Shown here one piece after another: positions 49,172 to 60,769 of a DNA stretch of 64,000 nucleotides. The stretch spans positions 558,001 through 622,000 of the forward strand of contig NW_018344332.1 of the NCBI RefSeq assembly GCF_002099425.1. The letters are read 5' to 3'. Numbering within the stretch: position 1 is the first letter of the stretch; every line of letters begins with the position of its first letter. A model generated the notes under the pieces. It saw only the letters and a list, made by a program, of their open reading frames with translations, had not been told where the DNA came from and made no database searches. The position numbers and the translations under genes were made by a program. The stretch comes from Phascolarctos cinereus. Taxonomy: Eukaryota > Chordata > Mammalia > Diprotodontia > Phascolarctidae.

Positions 49172-50493
49172 ATTTTTACACATGTTGGAAGAGACTTATC
49201 AGATTGAGTGTTTAAAAGATTTTGTAGCTGTGAGAAAACAGCTTTACATAAAATGTGAGACAGTGTCTCAGGACCAATTTTTGTAAATTCTTTCCACTAG
49301 AACTCACTTGGAGGGGTCACACTAACCTACCTATTTTCCCCATAACTGATAGGGGCAACATAGCTCATGATATCTCCCCAGATCCCTCACTCCGTACAGT
49401 TTTCTCAGGTTACTATGGACAGGACCTTGCTTGTTTTCAAGACTGACTGGGGAATAGGCTTCTAGCAAACTCACCCCCCAGCCTCACCAGGAAAGTAGAA
49501 GGATCATGTGGGCTTCCCTCATGATTATGTGAGAGAAGTATGTTGGGAAAAACCAAGGGAGTCCCAAATAGGAAGGAAGAGGAGGAAGGTGAACTTCTCC
49601 AGGGCATGATGGTACAGGCAGATTAAGTCGAGAATGAAGACAGTGAAATATGGTGAGCTCATAGTACAGGTGGAAAGGGGTAGAAAGAAGAAAAATTCCC
49701 AAAGTATGAAGGGCAGAGTTTAGAATGATCAGGTTTTACTGGTCCTAGGCATGAGTACAAGTGATATCTATGAACTGGAACCTTAAAGAAAAGGGAAGAC
49801 AGTCTAGACAGGTAGGCTAGAGACAGAACAGCGATATATTCTTAGAAGATCAGAAAAAGTTACATACACGGGTGCAAGAAACAAAGTATAAGGCACGATT
49901 AAGGAATGATCATGTGAGCCAAAGGGTCACAGAAACCGAGCATCAGATGACTCCCATGGGTCACAGGCTGACAATTGACTGGCAATCCTGACATATCCTT
50001 CCTCTCCCTGCCATGTTAGCAAATCTGTTTCAGCTCAACTTACAGGTGGCAGCCATGGCCCCTTCCTACCAGAGGCACTATGAAGGATCAGGAATGAGAC
50101 TCAAGCTTTATTGACACTTTCAATACAAGTGTCATCCTGGATTGAGGCTAAGAGAAAAGAACACATATGGTAAACGGAACATATGTGGGAATGTGGCCAA
50201 AGGAGAATAAGGTGAGTCAGCTGCCAGCTACATCCCATTTAAGATCATTCAGACAGGATGGTTTGCAGGTTGTTTTAGGGGTACAGATAGGATTAAATAG
50301 GCTAGAGATGGGACTAAAGGAGCCATTAGATTTAACCACATGCCATCAGTATACATACTTAGTGAGAACATTGTCTATTGTCTAAGAAAACAGAGTGAGG
50401 CACAATAAAGAATTTTGTGCAGTCTCTATGAAGAAAGGGGGCAAAATTATGCAAATAGACCAAAAGAGGAAATGGGGAAAAAAACATTCAGAG

Positions 50494-50495
<2 letters not shown>
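49172..50495. other. Unassigned intronic sequence (1.3 kb)
   Basis: Nothing recognised. Confidence 0.5.
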
Positions 50496-50540
<45 letters not shown>

Positions 50541-50552
50541 TGTGTGTCTGTG
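50496..50552 (+). repeat. (GT)n microsatellite
   Basis: About 27 GT units with a CTG interruption near the end. Confidence 0.98.
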
Positions 50553-51294
50553 TATAAACACTAGGGGAACAAACACCAATGCCAGGTACCACTGTAGATG
50601 GTATTTGGAAATCAAAAAAAGGAAGAAGAGTATGAGAGGGGAAGTCAAAGAAAACTGAGGGAAAAGGGAGAAGCAAAATGTGAGTAATCCAAGGGAGAAA
50701 AATAGAGAGAATTAAAAAGAATGCTTGGAGAATATAAAATTACACAGGTACAGTGAAAGCACAATTTAAAATTGGAATATATAACATAAAGAGCAGAGTA
50801 ACAGAAATACAATGAGATCTATTCCAAAGAGATCCAAGAGAAAAAAAAATGGAATTGACATCTTAGGGCCAGGAATAAGGTATGATTTGTCTTTGTATCT
50901 CTAGAGTCCAGATTGTGCTGTGAAAACAAAAGTTACTTAAAATGGCTGCTGGATTGCACTGAATTGTATAAACACAAAGAACGTTGCTTGTAAACTGCCT
51001 GGGCTTAGTGTTCTTCATACTGATCCACATGGGCAAAGAAAATTAAAGAAGCAGGCTTTGGTGATAGAAACAAGGCAGATATTGGAGCAAGACACATTGT
51101 AGGCTTATGGATGTCACTTGGAGTGTAGATGGTGGGGAAGCGGAGATTCACAAATTAATATACTTGCTCCCTGAGGGAAAAATCTATTTATAAAGACACA
51201 GAGAACAAGTCATATTGGCTCTCAATGGGACTGAATTATGTGGGGTTGATCATACTGACAGTCAATTTCACAGGAATAATTGATGGTACTTGGT
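50553..51294. other. Unassigned intronic sequence
   Basis: Possible L2 3'-end trace near 50880-50960, not firm. Confidence 0.45.
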
Positions 51295-51600
51295 ATTATA
51301 AATCAGTAAGCATCTATTATGCACAAACTATTGTAAGACAAGAACTATGCTTGGCTCTGGGGATACACTGGTAAAAACAGAAATCTTTTTCCTTAAGGAG
51401 CAAACCCAGCACTGAGGGTCCATAGCACATACCAAGGATGTAAGTACCAAGAGTACACAACATAATGCTGAGAGGGAGAGATTGGTCTTTGGGGAGAGTA
51501 GGAAAGGCTTTGTGTTGGAGGAAGCCCTAGCTTGTACTTTGATGGAAACTTGGAATCTTAGGAGGTAGAAGTGAGGGACCAGGGCATTCTGCATGTGTTT
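51295..51600 (-). mobile_element. L2 3' UTR fragment
   Basis: 'cagtaagcatctattatgca', 'ctatgcttggctctggggat', 'gcttgtactttgatggaaac' follow the reverse-complement L2 3' UTR. Confidence 0.6.
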
Positions 51601-52254
51601 TAGAGCAGGATGCCATGCTGGTTGTAATGCTCAGCATAGCGCTCAAAGGATACAAGATGAAAATAACCCTGATTGTGGCACAGAACATGTTTTGACAGAC
51701 ATGCCAAGCTCAGTGGAGGATGGAGCAGGAAGCCCAGAACCTTGTGTTAAAATCACACCAGATCCCTTACAGTAAAGTTTTCAGCGCAGGCTGATTGGTT
51801 TGGACAAAAACAGTCATTCTCCAACTCCAGTGGCTTGGTCACTGTCTATGTAACATCCCAAATCATGCAAGTGTACCCATCTGTGTCTGTGTGTGCATTA
51901 AAAAGATTTCAATTTGAGGAGATTAAACCCTCTATTACAATGTGCCAGTACTTTAGTGAACAGTAATAATCTTTCTCTGTTCTCCCTCTCCCCCCTCAAC
52001 CCCGGTCTTTGTGTTCCTGTACTTGATTGGCAAACTGAAGAATGTAGACCCCATACACGAATATGGTGTTATAACTGATGGATCACAGAGCAATGAACCA
52101 ATACAAGGGAGCTGAATAGCTGAGTTCTCACCTGTGGGACTGGATTACTCACGGCACTGAAGGAGTTCTGTTAGCCTGTTCACACCTGAAAGCTGGTTTG
52201 TTGGGGGTGAGGGAGGAAGTGTGTCAGGAGAAACTTTTATCTCTTTATTGATTG
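51601..52254. other. Unassigned intronic sequence
   Basis: Nothing recognised. Confidence 0.5.
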
Positions 52255-52257
52255 ATT

Positions 52258-52385
52258 TTTAGCATATAAGCTCCTGGCTAGCAGGGATTTCTTTTTCACT
52301 CTTTGGACTTATCTCCCCAGCATGTAGGTTTGTGCCTGGCACATAGCAGTTGCTTCATCAATATTTGTTGGTTGATTGTTGATTT
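52258..52385 (+). mobile_element. L2 3' terminus
   Basis: 'tagcatataagctcctggct', 'ttatctccccagcatgtagg', 'gtgcctggcacatagcagtt', 'caatatttgttggttgattg'. Confidence 0.85.
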
Positions 52386-52878
52386 TTAAATATCTTTAGT
52401 GTCTCTTGTAGAAAGAGGATGTCCATTAAAGTTCCAAACATATTCTACCATGATAAGACTGACTAAATTGCTCACTGCAATGCACTTGGAAGAAGTTGTG
52501 TCCCAGGAATTAGCCTGGAGCTCACATCCCTTTCTCTGGTTGTTAGATATGACATCCCTCAATCACACATTCCTTGACTAAATTTAAGTAGGTCCTTAGT
52601 TAATGTTTTCTGAGTGATTGACTGACTGACACATCTTGTCCCTAACAATACAAGAAGGGAGCACCACTCCACTGCCTTGCTAAAAAGTGGACTTTGTCCA
52701 GTTGAGACACATGGAGTTTTTCCAGTGTTATACTTTTACCTAATGGCAATTCAACACAATTGAAAACAACACGCATTTTTTTTTTTATCACCCATGACAT
52801 GCAAGGCACCATGCTATCAGAAAACCACTTCACAGATTAGAAGAGCTAAGGAGAGACATCCTTGCTACTAAAAACAGT
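52386..52878. other. Unassigned intronic sequence
   Basis: Nothing recognised. Confidence 0.5.
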
Positions 52879-52906
52879 AACAACAACAACAACAACAACA
52901 ACAAAA
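52879..52906 (+). repeat. (CAA)n microsatellite
   Basis: About nine CAA units, 66 bp downstream in transcript direction of the 102-bp SGCZ exon. Confidence 0.95.
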
Positions 52907-52971
52907 GCCCAAGCTAGCAAATGATTCTCACTACCTGTGAGAGGAAGGCATAGCTATGACCGCATACATAC

Positions 52972-53073
52972 CTTTCGGGAATGGATTTCTTTCACATACA
53001 ATGGAAGTAGAAATTCAGATATACCTTCCAGTCGGATTCCTTCCTTGGTGACTCTCAGATTTCCCATCCCATC
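52972..53073 (-). CDS. SGCZ: SGCZ exon encoding the start of the extracellular region (102 bp)
   Basis: Read on the minus strand, this exon gives 34 codons starting [17 protein letters not shown] and ending KEIHSRK. This is the stretch that directly follows the membrane segment (about residues 66-99 of human SGCZ, numbered from memory on the ~299-residue form). It is preceded by TTATAG (acceptor AG at 53075-53074) and followed by GTATGT (donor at 52971-52966). Both ends are phase 0, and the 102-bp length suits the sarcoglycan family. The single difference I recall from human is K-E-G for K-K-G. SGCD has a related but different sequence here (NLRITEKGLKLEG), so SGCZ is the better call. The preceding exon, which should encode the N-terminus and transmembrane helix, was not seen between here and 64000. 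Confidence 0.95.
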
Positions 53074-53412
53074 CTATAAGCAATGAAATATATTTCACTT
53101 TTAGCGATGACTACAGAATGAATATCCATCAACATGATTGCATGCTAGTTGAAAGAAAGCATGGAGCTGACATCATTCAGGACAAGATTAAGAGGAAAGA
53201 ACAAATCTGTTGAAAGTAAAATAGGTCATATTTCACATAGATGGAGAATTCCAGGGGAAAGCACACAGGATCAGTAGACCTGGGGTATTTTCCAGTCTCT
53301 ATCAAGGATACAGCTATGTGACTACAGAAAAATCAGGTAACGATAATCGCCACCCAATTAAATGAGGGGATTAAAAAAGTGTCAAATCCGAAACATAAAC
53401 ACAATCTTTTAT
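53074..53412. other. Intron upstream of the 102-bp SGCZ exon, unassigned
   Basis: The acceptor region is AT-rich. Nothing else recognised. Confidence 0.5.
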
Positions 53413-53414
53413 TT

Positions 53415-53627
53415 AGGCAGCTAGGTGATGAGTTGGATAGAACATTAGACTTGTAGTCAGGAGGACTTAGACTGAAATTCTGCCTCAAATGTTTACTATC
53501 TGTGTAACCCAGGACAAATCACTTAAACTTTGGTCTTCAGTTTACTTGTCTGTAAAATTAAGGGTTGGAGGTGATAGTCTCTAAGTTTCCTCTCAGTTCT
53601 AAATCTGTGATCCACTGATCCTATGCA
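53415..53627 (+). mobile_element. CORE-SINE (THER/MIR3-like), near full length
   Basis: 'taggcagctaggtgatgagt', 'agacttgtagtcaggaggac', 'ggacaaatcacttaaacttt', 'agtttacttgtctgtaaaat', 'tttcctctcagttctaaatc', 'tgtgatccactgatcctatg'. Confidence 0.9.
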
Positions 53628-53909
53628 TGTTATGAGGGAAGAGCAACAAGAAATCTAATATGGCCAGACCAAAGACAATATGGAGGAGAGTAGCATAGAA
53701 TAAGGGAAGACAGAGTCAATCAGGCAGTCAATATTTGTTAAGCATCTACTATGTGCTGTTGAAGCCAGACTATGAAGGGCTTTAAATGTCAAGCTGAGTA
53801 TTTTGTATTTGATCATAAAAGTAACAGAGAACCACTGGAGTTTACGGAGTGGGAGAGTGACAGAGATCTTTGCTTTAAGAATATCACTTTGGCAGCTGTG
53901 TGGAAGATA

Positions 53910-54102
53910 GGAGAGAGAGAGAGAGAGAGAGACAGAGAGAGAGACAGAGAGAGAAGAGAGAAAGGGAGAAAAGAGAGAGAGGAGAGAGAAAGAGACAGAG
54001 AGAGAGAAAAGGAGAGAGAGACAGAGACAGAGACACAGAGAGAGACAAAAAGAGAGAGGAAAAGAGAAAAGAAGAGAGCAGAGAAGAGAAGAGAAGAAAG
54101 AG
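53910..54102 (+). repeat. (GA)n-rich tract, interrupted
   Basis: GA runs with GACA, GAAA and GGAG interruptions inside the L2. The Arg/Glu open frames are artefacts. Confidence 0.97.
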
Positions 54103-54140
54103 ATTTCAGGCAGGCAGATCAATTAGGAGGCTTGTGCAAT

Positions 54141-54390
54141 TTGTTGTTATTGTTCTGTCATTTCAGTTGTGTTTGACTTTTTATGACTCCATGACCCCTT
54201 GGGGTATTCTTGGCAAAGAGACTGGAGTGGTTTGTCATTCTCCAGTTCATTTTATAGATGAGGAAACTGAGGAAAACAGAGTTAAGTGACTTGCCCAGGG
54301 TCACATAGCTCATAAGTGAGGCTCAATTTGAACTCAGGTCTTCCTGACTCCAGGCCTGGGGCTCTATCCACTGTGCCACCTAGTTGTCCA
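54141..54390 (-). mobile_element. MAR1-like SINE inserted in the L2
   Basis: Reverse complement of the MAR1 order. The RTE/BovB-like tail comes first ('ttgttgttattgttctgtca', 'tttggcaaagagactggagt', with 'cttggcaaagagactggagtgg' region), then the CORE ('agttaagtgacttgcccagg', 'gtcacatagct'), then the head ('tgtgccacctagttgtcc'). It is flanked by the perfect duplication tgtgcaat (54133-54140 and 54391-54398). Confidence 0.9.
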
Positions 54391-54860
54391 TGTGCAATAG
54401 CCCAGACAAATAATGAGGCTTTGAACTAGGTTTGTAGCTATTTGAGTAGAGAAAAGAAAATAGATGTCAAAAAATGCTGCCAAAGTGAGATCACCAAGAT
54501 TTGGCAGCAGACTGGCCATGTGGAGGGAGCAAGTGGTGATTGAAGGACAAATCCAAAGCTGTCAAGCTGGATGACTGAAAGCACAGTGGTGCCATTGAAA
54601 AAAGTAGAGAAGCATAAAAGAGGGATGGCCTTGGGGGAAAGAAGAAGTTATATTTTTGAAATATTGAGTTTAAGAATCCTACAGGACACCTAGTTCAAAA
54701 TGCCCAATGCTGGTGATGCAGGACTGGAGCTCTGGAGGGAGACTAGGGTTGGATAAAGAATCCTACAGTCATCTTCAGAGAGACTGTAATTGAATCTATG
54801 AAGCTGATGATGGCTAAAGACAGAAAGCATGTCTAGAGTTCCCTGAGGTTGTGAGATGTA

Positions 54861-55238
54861 GAGAAGGGGAGAAAAGGGAACTCCCAGCAAATGGCTTCTC
54901 TTTTCTCAGGAAACTACAAGGTGAGGTTCTCTGCTGAGAATGTCTGGGGATGCTTTGGTGGAGGTGCTTGAAGAGAGAAGACAGAGTTTGCAATAGACGT
55001 AGTGGGGAATGAGAGAGGGTCTCAATTAGGAAGGTGCATCAGCTGGTATGGAACTGAAATGTCTCCTCCCTGAAGGTTACGTAAGTGGGCACATGAAACC
55101 CAAGCAGGTTCCAATGTCTGATTACTCGAATGCCTTAAGATGTGTGTTGTGGGGTTGCCATGGAAATGCTTCATCTTTGACCACTGCCACTCACCTCTCT
55201 ATCTCTGTCTCTGGCACATACATAATAATACAGGTGCC
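54861..55238. other. Unassigned intronic sequence
   Basis: Nothing recognised. Confidence 0.5.
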
Positions 55239-55239
55239 C

Positions 55240-55400
55240 TGTTAATAACACAACAGAGGTGGGAGATTTGAAAGTCACCTCCTGACCACACCCCTGTGAG
55301 GGAGGTGTCATTTTTCATCTTTGGCAGATGAGGAAATTGGCTCAGAGGGCAGAAGGGACATGCCTAAAATCACCTAGCAACTAAGAGGCAGGAGATTTGA
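55240..55400 (-). mobile_element. MIR fragment
   Basis: 'ggaggtgtcatttttcatct', 'ttggcagatgaggaaattgg', 'ctcagagggcagaagggaca', 'tgcctaaaatcacctagcaa' is the reverse-complement MIR order. Confidence 0.75.
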
Positions 55401-56148
55401 TCATGAATATCTCGAAAACCACAGAAAAGCAGAAAAGAAGTTGATTTTGAACAAAAGTCTCTTTAGAAGGATGGATTTAATGCCTACAAAATCACAAATG
55501 TGATAATGTGGCTATATATGAAGTTATTCAGTGGATTCCAGGACCTTTATAAGCCACTAGCTTACCAGTATCCTTCCTAAATTAAGGAGCTGAACTCTAT
55601 CCTCCAGAGGTCATCCACCCAAAGCCCAGGTAAGGGAAACTTTACCTCCTTTATCCTGGGGGCACCCATGCCCTTCCTAATACATCCTAATATGCCATTA
55701 GCTTAAGAGGCTGCTGATTCAAAGTGAGTTTATGGGTCACTAAATACCTTCATGTTTTTTTTTTGGCACAAATGCTATAAATTTACATCTCTCCCATTCT
55801 GGGCTTGTGAAATGGCTTTTTTGAAACCAAAGGTAAAAGTTTGCATTTAGCTCAAGAAAATTTTATTCATTATTCACAACCTTTTGATGATCATGACCTC
55901 AGGAGTATAATTGGATTATGCATTCATCCCCTCCCCCCAGCTCTTACAATTTGCACTCAAGGATGCTGTGAGCAAGAGAAGAGAATGAAGCCAGGCTGCA
56001 GGCCCTCACGTGGGCCTAAAATGAGGAATCACAAGAGTAAAGACCCAGATTTCTAAAATGTTTGAAGGTGGACAAAGAAGCAACACACATCCCAGATTCA
56101 TAGCTAGAGAGCTGAATGGGACAAGGTCATCAGCTCCCCCACTCTCCT
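55401..56148. other. Unassigned intronic sequence
   Basis: Nothing recognised. Confidence 0.5.
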
Positions 56149-56149
56149 T

Positions 56150-56735
56150 TTGAGATGGGGTTATTTGAATTCCTGATTTGATATTTAGTTAATTTAGGTC
56201 TATTAGTTTTCTGCAAACATTTATCCATTTCACATATCATTTTGGCTTCTAATCAGATAAAACGATTTCCAATAATTTCCTTTATTTCTTCTTCATCTGC
56301 TGTGAATTCTCTTTTTCTGTTCTTCAATTAAATAATTTGTTTTTTGTTTTCTTTTTACAAATCAAATTAGCTAATGCTTTATTCCATTCTATTTTAATAT
56401 TTGTTTAAAAAGCTTTTAGTTTTCTTAATAAATTCCATTTTCTATTTTCATTTTCACTTTCTTTTATTTCTTTCTTTGATTTGCAGAATTTCTCATTTTG
56501 TGTTTCATTATGTTTTATTTGATGCTTGCAAATGTTTCAGTTGCACATCCAATTAATTGAACTGTTCATTCTCTTTTTTGTTGATAACAATGATTAGAAA
56601 TAGAACATTTCCCCTCAGGATTATTTTGGCTACATCTCAAAAGGTCCACTGTATTACTTCACTACCGTCATTTTCTATAATAAAATTATTTAATATTTTT
56701 ATGGTTTGTCTTTTCACCTATAGATTAAAAAAAAC
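56150..56735 (-). mobile_element. L1 LINE fragment, ORF2 linker/early RT
   Basis: It runs parallel to 29390-30000 of the full-length L1: 'gagatggggttatttgaatt', 'tttatccatttcacatatca', 'tgcacatccaattaattgaa', 'ggattattttggctacatct', 'aaattatttaatatttttat'. Frame lost and diverged. Confidence 0.8.
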
Positions 56736-57194
56736 TATTAAGGACTAGAAAATCATCAGTATATGAATACTGGCTTACACAAAGAAGGCTAAAACAAGGG
56801 AATTCTCTCAGGAATTGCAACTACTATAGACAGTTTGTTCCTTTTAATATGAATTCAATTTTTGTGTGGAAGTATCAACATTGACCTAATTGTGTACTCC
56901 TCTGACATTTCTCATCTCTTCTGAGAATTTAGAAATGTTTAATCGACTCCTTTCCCTGTCCTTTTTTTTCATCATTATCAATAACCCTCCAAATTCCTAT
57001 CTCCACCTCGTGAAAGCCCTGCCTTGTAACCAAGACGGAGTCAAGCCAAATTGATTTTTGCAGTAATGATTGTGTCTGGAAGTGCATGTCTCATTCTGAG
57101 CCAACAGTCCATCATATATCCACCAAAAGGTGGGTCACATGCTTCATCCTCAGTCTTCTGAGGCTCTGATCATTGCATTGATCAGAGTTCTTAA
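56736..57194. other. Unassigned intronic sequence
   Basis: Nothing recognised. Confidence 0.5.
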
Positions 57195-57514
57195 AGTTTC
57201 AGATGTTTTTTTTTTTATTTTTACACAACATCTGAGCTACTGTTCATGTAAATAGTCTCCCTGGTTCTGCTCACTTCACTCTGCATCAGTTTATACAAAC
57301 ATTCTCAGGTTTCTCTGAATCAATCTGTTTCATTAGTTGTGGCATAATAACCGTTGTATATATATACTGTAATTTTTTCAGCCATTCCACAATTGAAAAG
57401 TTCTCCTTTATTGCAAGTTCTTTCATGCAACAAAAAAGTGCTGCTACTCCTAGGTTTTTACGGATATGAGTTCCTTCTCTCTTTCTCTGTAGTATATGCG
57501 CAGTAGTTTCGTCT

Positions 57515-58072
57515 TTGGCTCAAAGACTATGCATGCTTCAGTGGCTTCCTGTTACCTCCAGGATCAAATACAAATGGCTCTGGTATTTACAGCCATTTCC
57601 AAACTGGCATCCTCCTTTTTCCAATCTTCTCACACTTTCCTCTCCTCTATTTGCTCTATGATTCAATGGGGCCTTCTTGCCATTCCGCACGCACCCCATT
57701 TACTGATTCTGTGCATGTTCACTAGGCTGCTCTCTGTGCCTGGGATGCTCCGCACCCCTTACTTTTCTCTTAGTTTCTGTGAGCTCCTTTAAGACTCAAT
57801 TTATATCCCAATTTCTACACAAGGCCTTTCCCAGTCCCCCCTAGTGCTCCACTGCTAACCCTCTAACATTATCATCTATTTAGACTATATATGTCTAGCA
57901 TGTCCATGTGCATATTTGTGTGTGTGTGGTATCACCCCCACTAGACTGTGAGATCCCAGAGGGCAGAGACTATGTTTTCTTTTTTTTTAACTTTATTTGA
58001 ATCTGCAGTACTTAGCCCAGGGCTTGGCACATTGTAAGCACTTGAAAAAGTGCCTGTCAGCTGACTGGTTTG
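57515..58072 (+). mobile_element. L2 LINE 3' fragment inserted in old L1
   Basis: 'ttcagtggcttcctgttacc', 'tccaggatcaaatacaaatg' begins in ORF2's C-terminal text. 'cacaaggcctttcccagtcc', 'actagactgtgagatcccag', 'cccagggcttggcacattgt', 'aagcacttg' is the 3' UTR and end. Confidence 0.88.
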
Positions 58073-58298
58073 AGGGGCGAAGTTCCAATTTCTTTTGTAG
58101 AATGGTTGTACAAAATCCCCGTTCCACCAACAGTGCTTTAGTCTTCCTGTCCTGCAGTAGGCCCTCCAACAGTAACCATTTTGTTTGGTAGTTTTTATGA
58201 GTATGAGTTAGAACATCAGAGTTCTCTTAATTTGCATTTATTTTATTTCCAGCATTTTATATAATTGTTGATAGCTTGAATTTCTTTTCCCTTGATAA

Positions 58299-59235
58299 TG
58301 GCCTGTTCTCAAATGTATCCCAAACTGAACCTCTTATCTTTCTCTTACATCTCCCCCCTCCCAAACTTCCCTTACTTCCATCAGAAGGACTAAAATCCTT
58401 CCTGTTTCCCTCATTTTTAACCCAGACTCCTCACTCTCCCCACTCTCCCTTACCCCACATGTCCAGTCAGTTGCTACATCTTATCGTTTCTACCTCTACA
58501 ACATCCCTTCTTCTGACTGCCATCTGACTCCTCTCCGCTCACACAGAAACCTCATTGGGTTTGAACTCATTACACCTCTCTTAGATGATTGTAATAGCCA
58601 CCTGGCTGGAATCCCTGACTCAAATCTCCCCATTACAATTTATCATTTACACTACTGTCAAAGTAATTTTTCTTAAACATGGATCTGACCATACTGCACC
58701 ACTACTCAATAAACTCTAGTGGCTTCCTGTTGTTTCTAGGATAATATAGAAATTTCTCTGTTTAGATTTGAAAGCCCTTCACAACCTGTTTCCAATCCAT
58801 CTTTCTACCTCATTAGGCATTATTCCCCTACCACACTCTATGATTTAGACAAACCATCCTTCTCTCCAGACTTTCACACATGACACTCCACCTTTGATTT
58901 CTGTGCCTTTTCACTTCCTGTTCCCCATGCCTATAATGCACTCCTTTTTTTTGTTTCACAATATCTCTTAATTCCTTAAAGACTCAACTCCAGTGCCACT
59001 TTCTACATGAAGCCTTTTCCTATTCCCTCCCTGCCAATGTCCTCTGTCTCAAGCTACCTGGTATATAACTATGTTGTGTTTATTTAGATTGATTCTTTCT
59101 TTATTTGTATGTGTACTAGTTTTTTTTCCCCTATAAAAGAAGCTTCTTATAAGTAATGATCATTTTGTTCTTTGAACTTCTAACCCTAGGGCTTAGCATT
59201 TAATAAATATGTATTTTGTTGATTGATGGATTCAT
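58299..59235 (+). mobile_element. L2 LINE 3' fragment inserted in old L1
   Basis: 'cagttgctacatcttatcgt', 'cttagatgattgtaatagcc', 'acctggctggaatccctgac', 'gtggcttcctgttgtttcta', 'gaaagcccttcacaacctgt', 'tagggcttagcatttaataa', ending in 'ttttgttgattgatgg'. Parallel to 17150-17955. Confidence 0.9.
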
Positions 59236-60000
59236 ATCCTTTAACTATTTTAAGGGAAGAGTTCCTACTCTTATATATGTTATCAGATTCATGTATTTCT
59301 TAAATACCAGACAAGTTAGCTGCAAAACTCCCCCCCCCACTGAGTTACTTCCTTTCCAATTCTTACTATATTGATTTTATTAATGCACAAACTTTTCAAT
59401 TCTATGTAATTAAAATTATGTATCCAATTTAGAACTTATTATAGTATATGGGGTAAAATGTTGATACATGCCTAATTTATGCCAAACTTATTTCTAATTT
59501 TCCCACAAATGCTGAGTTACTACCCCGTAATCATTGCTGTTGTAGGTGTTATGCCATTTTTGCACGTGTAATAACATTGATATTCTTTAATTATTTATGG
59601 TGCTTTTAAGAATAATGTAGTTTTTCTGTCTATCTCTTTGATCATGTTTATGTCTATGATTGCCTTGTCTGTGATCACAATTGTTTATCCTCTTTTGTTG
59701 AATTCACCTGAAGCTTAATAAATTCTAATGCAAACACTCATTTTTGGGGGCAGAAAATCATTTTGAGTTTGTATGCATCTTTATGTTTCCAGTATATTTC
59801 TTATAAATATGACCAGAAGAGATACCTATATAAAGTGCTATAAGCCATAAAGCTCTATTAAATGATAGTTATGATTATTAAATAATATTGTCAGATTCTG
59901 CACTGTGATCCATTTTGCTGCCCTCCTCCATTTAGTGGGTAAATCTTACATTCATATTCCAGGTTATAATTGTTCATTGCATTTATTTTTCATTTTCATC

Positions 60001-60768
60001 ATATCCTAAGTGCCAGGAGGTCCTCTCCTGTTTGAAGGGCAACCAACTGGTTGATTTGGAGGAACATGAACACTAGAAGAAGGAATTGGAGTGCATGTGT
60101 CACCCTTCCATACTTTAGTCCTTTCTGTTCTGGGGCCTGAGGTTTTTGCTCCAAATGCTTCCACCAGGATCCCCGTTCTCAGTGGATCCTGGAACTGAGT
60201 CTTCCTCATTTGACTTTTCTCTCTTACCCTTCCCTTTCCGCCCAGACAAGCTAGACATTATCTGTATAGCCATTCCTAACACTGTTGTTTATGTATGTTA
60301 TGCTAGCTGTGTTTTCTATGATTTCTTGTGTAAATATTGATATTGCTTCTACAAGAAAATGATGGAGTCAGAGCAAATTGTGCAAATTAACAGAAAAAAA
60401 AATTCATTTCATGCCTGTTAGGGAAAAGATTGAAGTCCACTTACCCCTGCCTCATCCCAGATCTCTTTACAAAGATGGTAAAATGGATTGGTAAGATCAA
60501 TAAGAACCTCACTAATCTTAAATGCAGTGTTCTGAGCCTCCTTTTACATAGCTGCTAACCACCTTTGTGGTAGAAAAAGACCTATGCTTGAATCTTTTAT
60601 AGACTGCTGTAGACTTTCAGAACTTGTTCTCCCTAGCATGGCCTTTGAAAGCTCAGAATCACCTCTGCCAAGAGGAGGCACTGGAAGAAGACTTTAGCCA
60701 AGGCTTCACACACTGACACAATAGGTGTCCAATCTCAGTGAAACCATTTGAATGTAGACGATGTTTCA
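60001..60768. other. Unassigned intronic sequence
   Basis: A minus-strand open frame of 67 codons (60209-60006) is Pro-rich with no family resemblance. Confidence 0.45.
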
Positions 60769-60769
60769 G

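Larger units (their letters stand above)
53715..54860 (-). mobile_element. L2 LINE 3' part, carrying a GA tract and a SINE
   Basis: 'gcagtcaatatttgttaagc', 'atctactatgtgctg' is the 3' end. 'gactatgaagggctttaaat', 'gtattttgtatttgatcata', 'gaaccactggagtttacgga' is the 3' UTR shared with 45250-45360. After the SINE, 'ggcagcagactggccatgtg' and 'ttatatttttgaaatattga' are ORF2 C-terminal text. Internal sequence near the 3' end is missing compared with the L2 at 44825-47120. Confidence 0.85.
57195..60000 (-). mobile_element. Old L1 LINE in pieces (57195-57515, 58075-58298, 59236-60000), split by two L2 copies
   Basis: The pieces match the full-length L1 in colinear order: the C-terminus ('ctggttctgctcacttcact', 'ctgcatcagtttatacaaac'), the Cys-region part ('gaatggttgtacaaaatccc', 'cgttccaccaacagtgcttt'), then 'tcatatcctttaactatttt' and 'aacttttcaattctatgtaa'. 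Endonuclease-side text follows ('ttatttatggtgcttttaag', 'tgccttgtctgtgatcacaa'). RT-central sequence is missing. Frame lost. Confidence 0.8.

Noticed and set aside
60006-60209. Pro-rich minus-strand frame, considered as a processed gene copy
   Set aside because: I recognise no parent gene, and there is no poly-A or target duplication.
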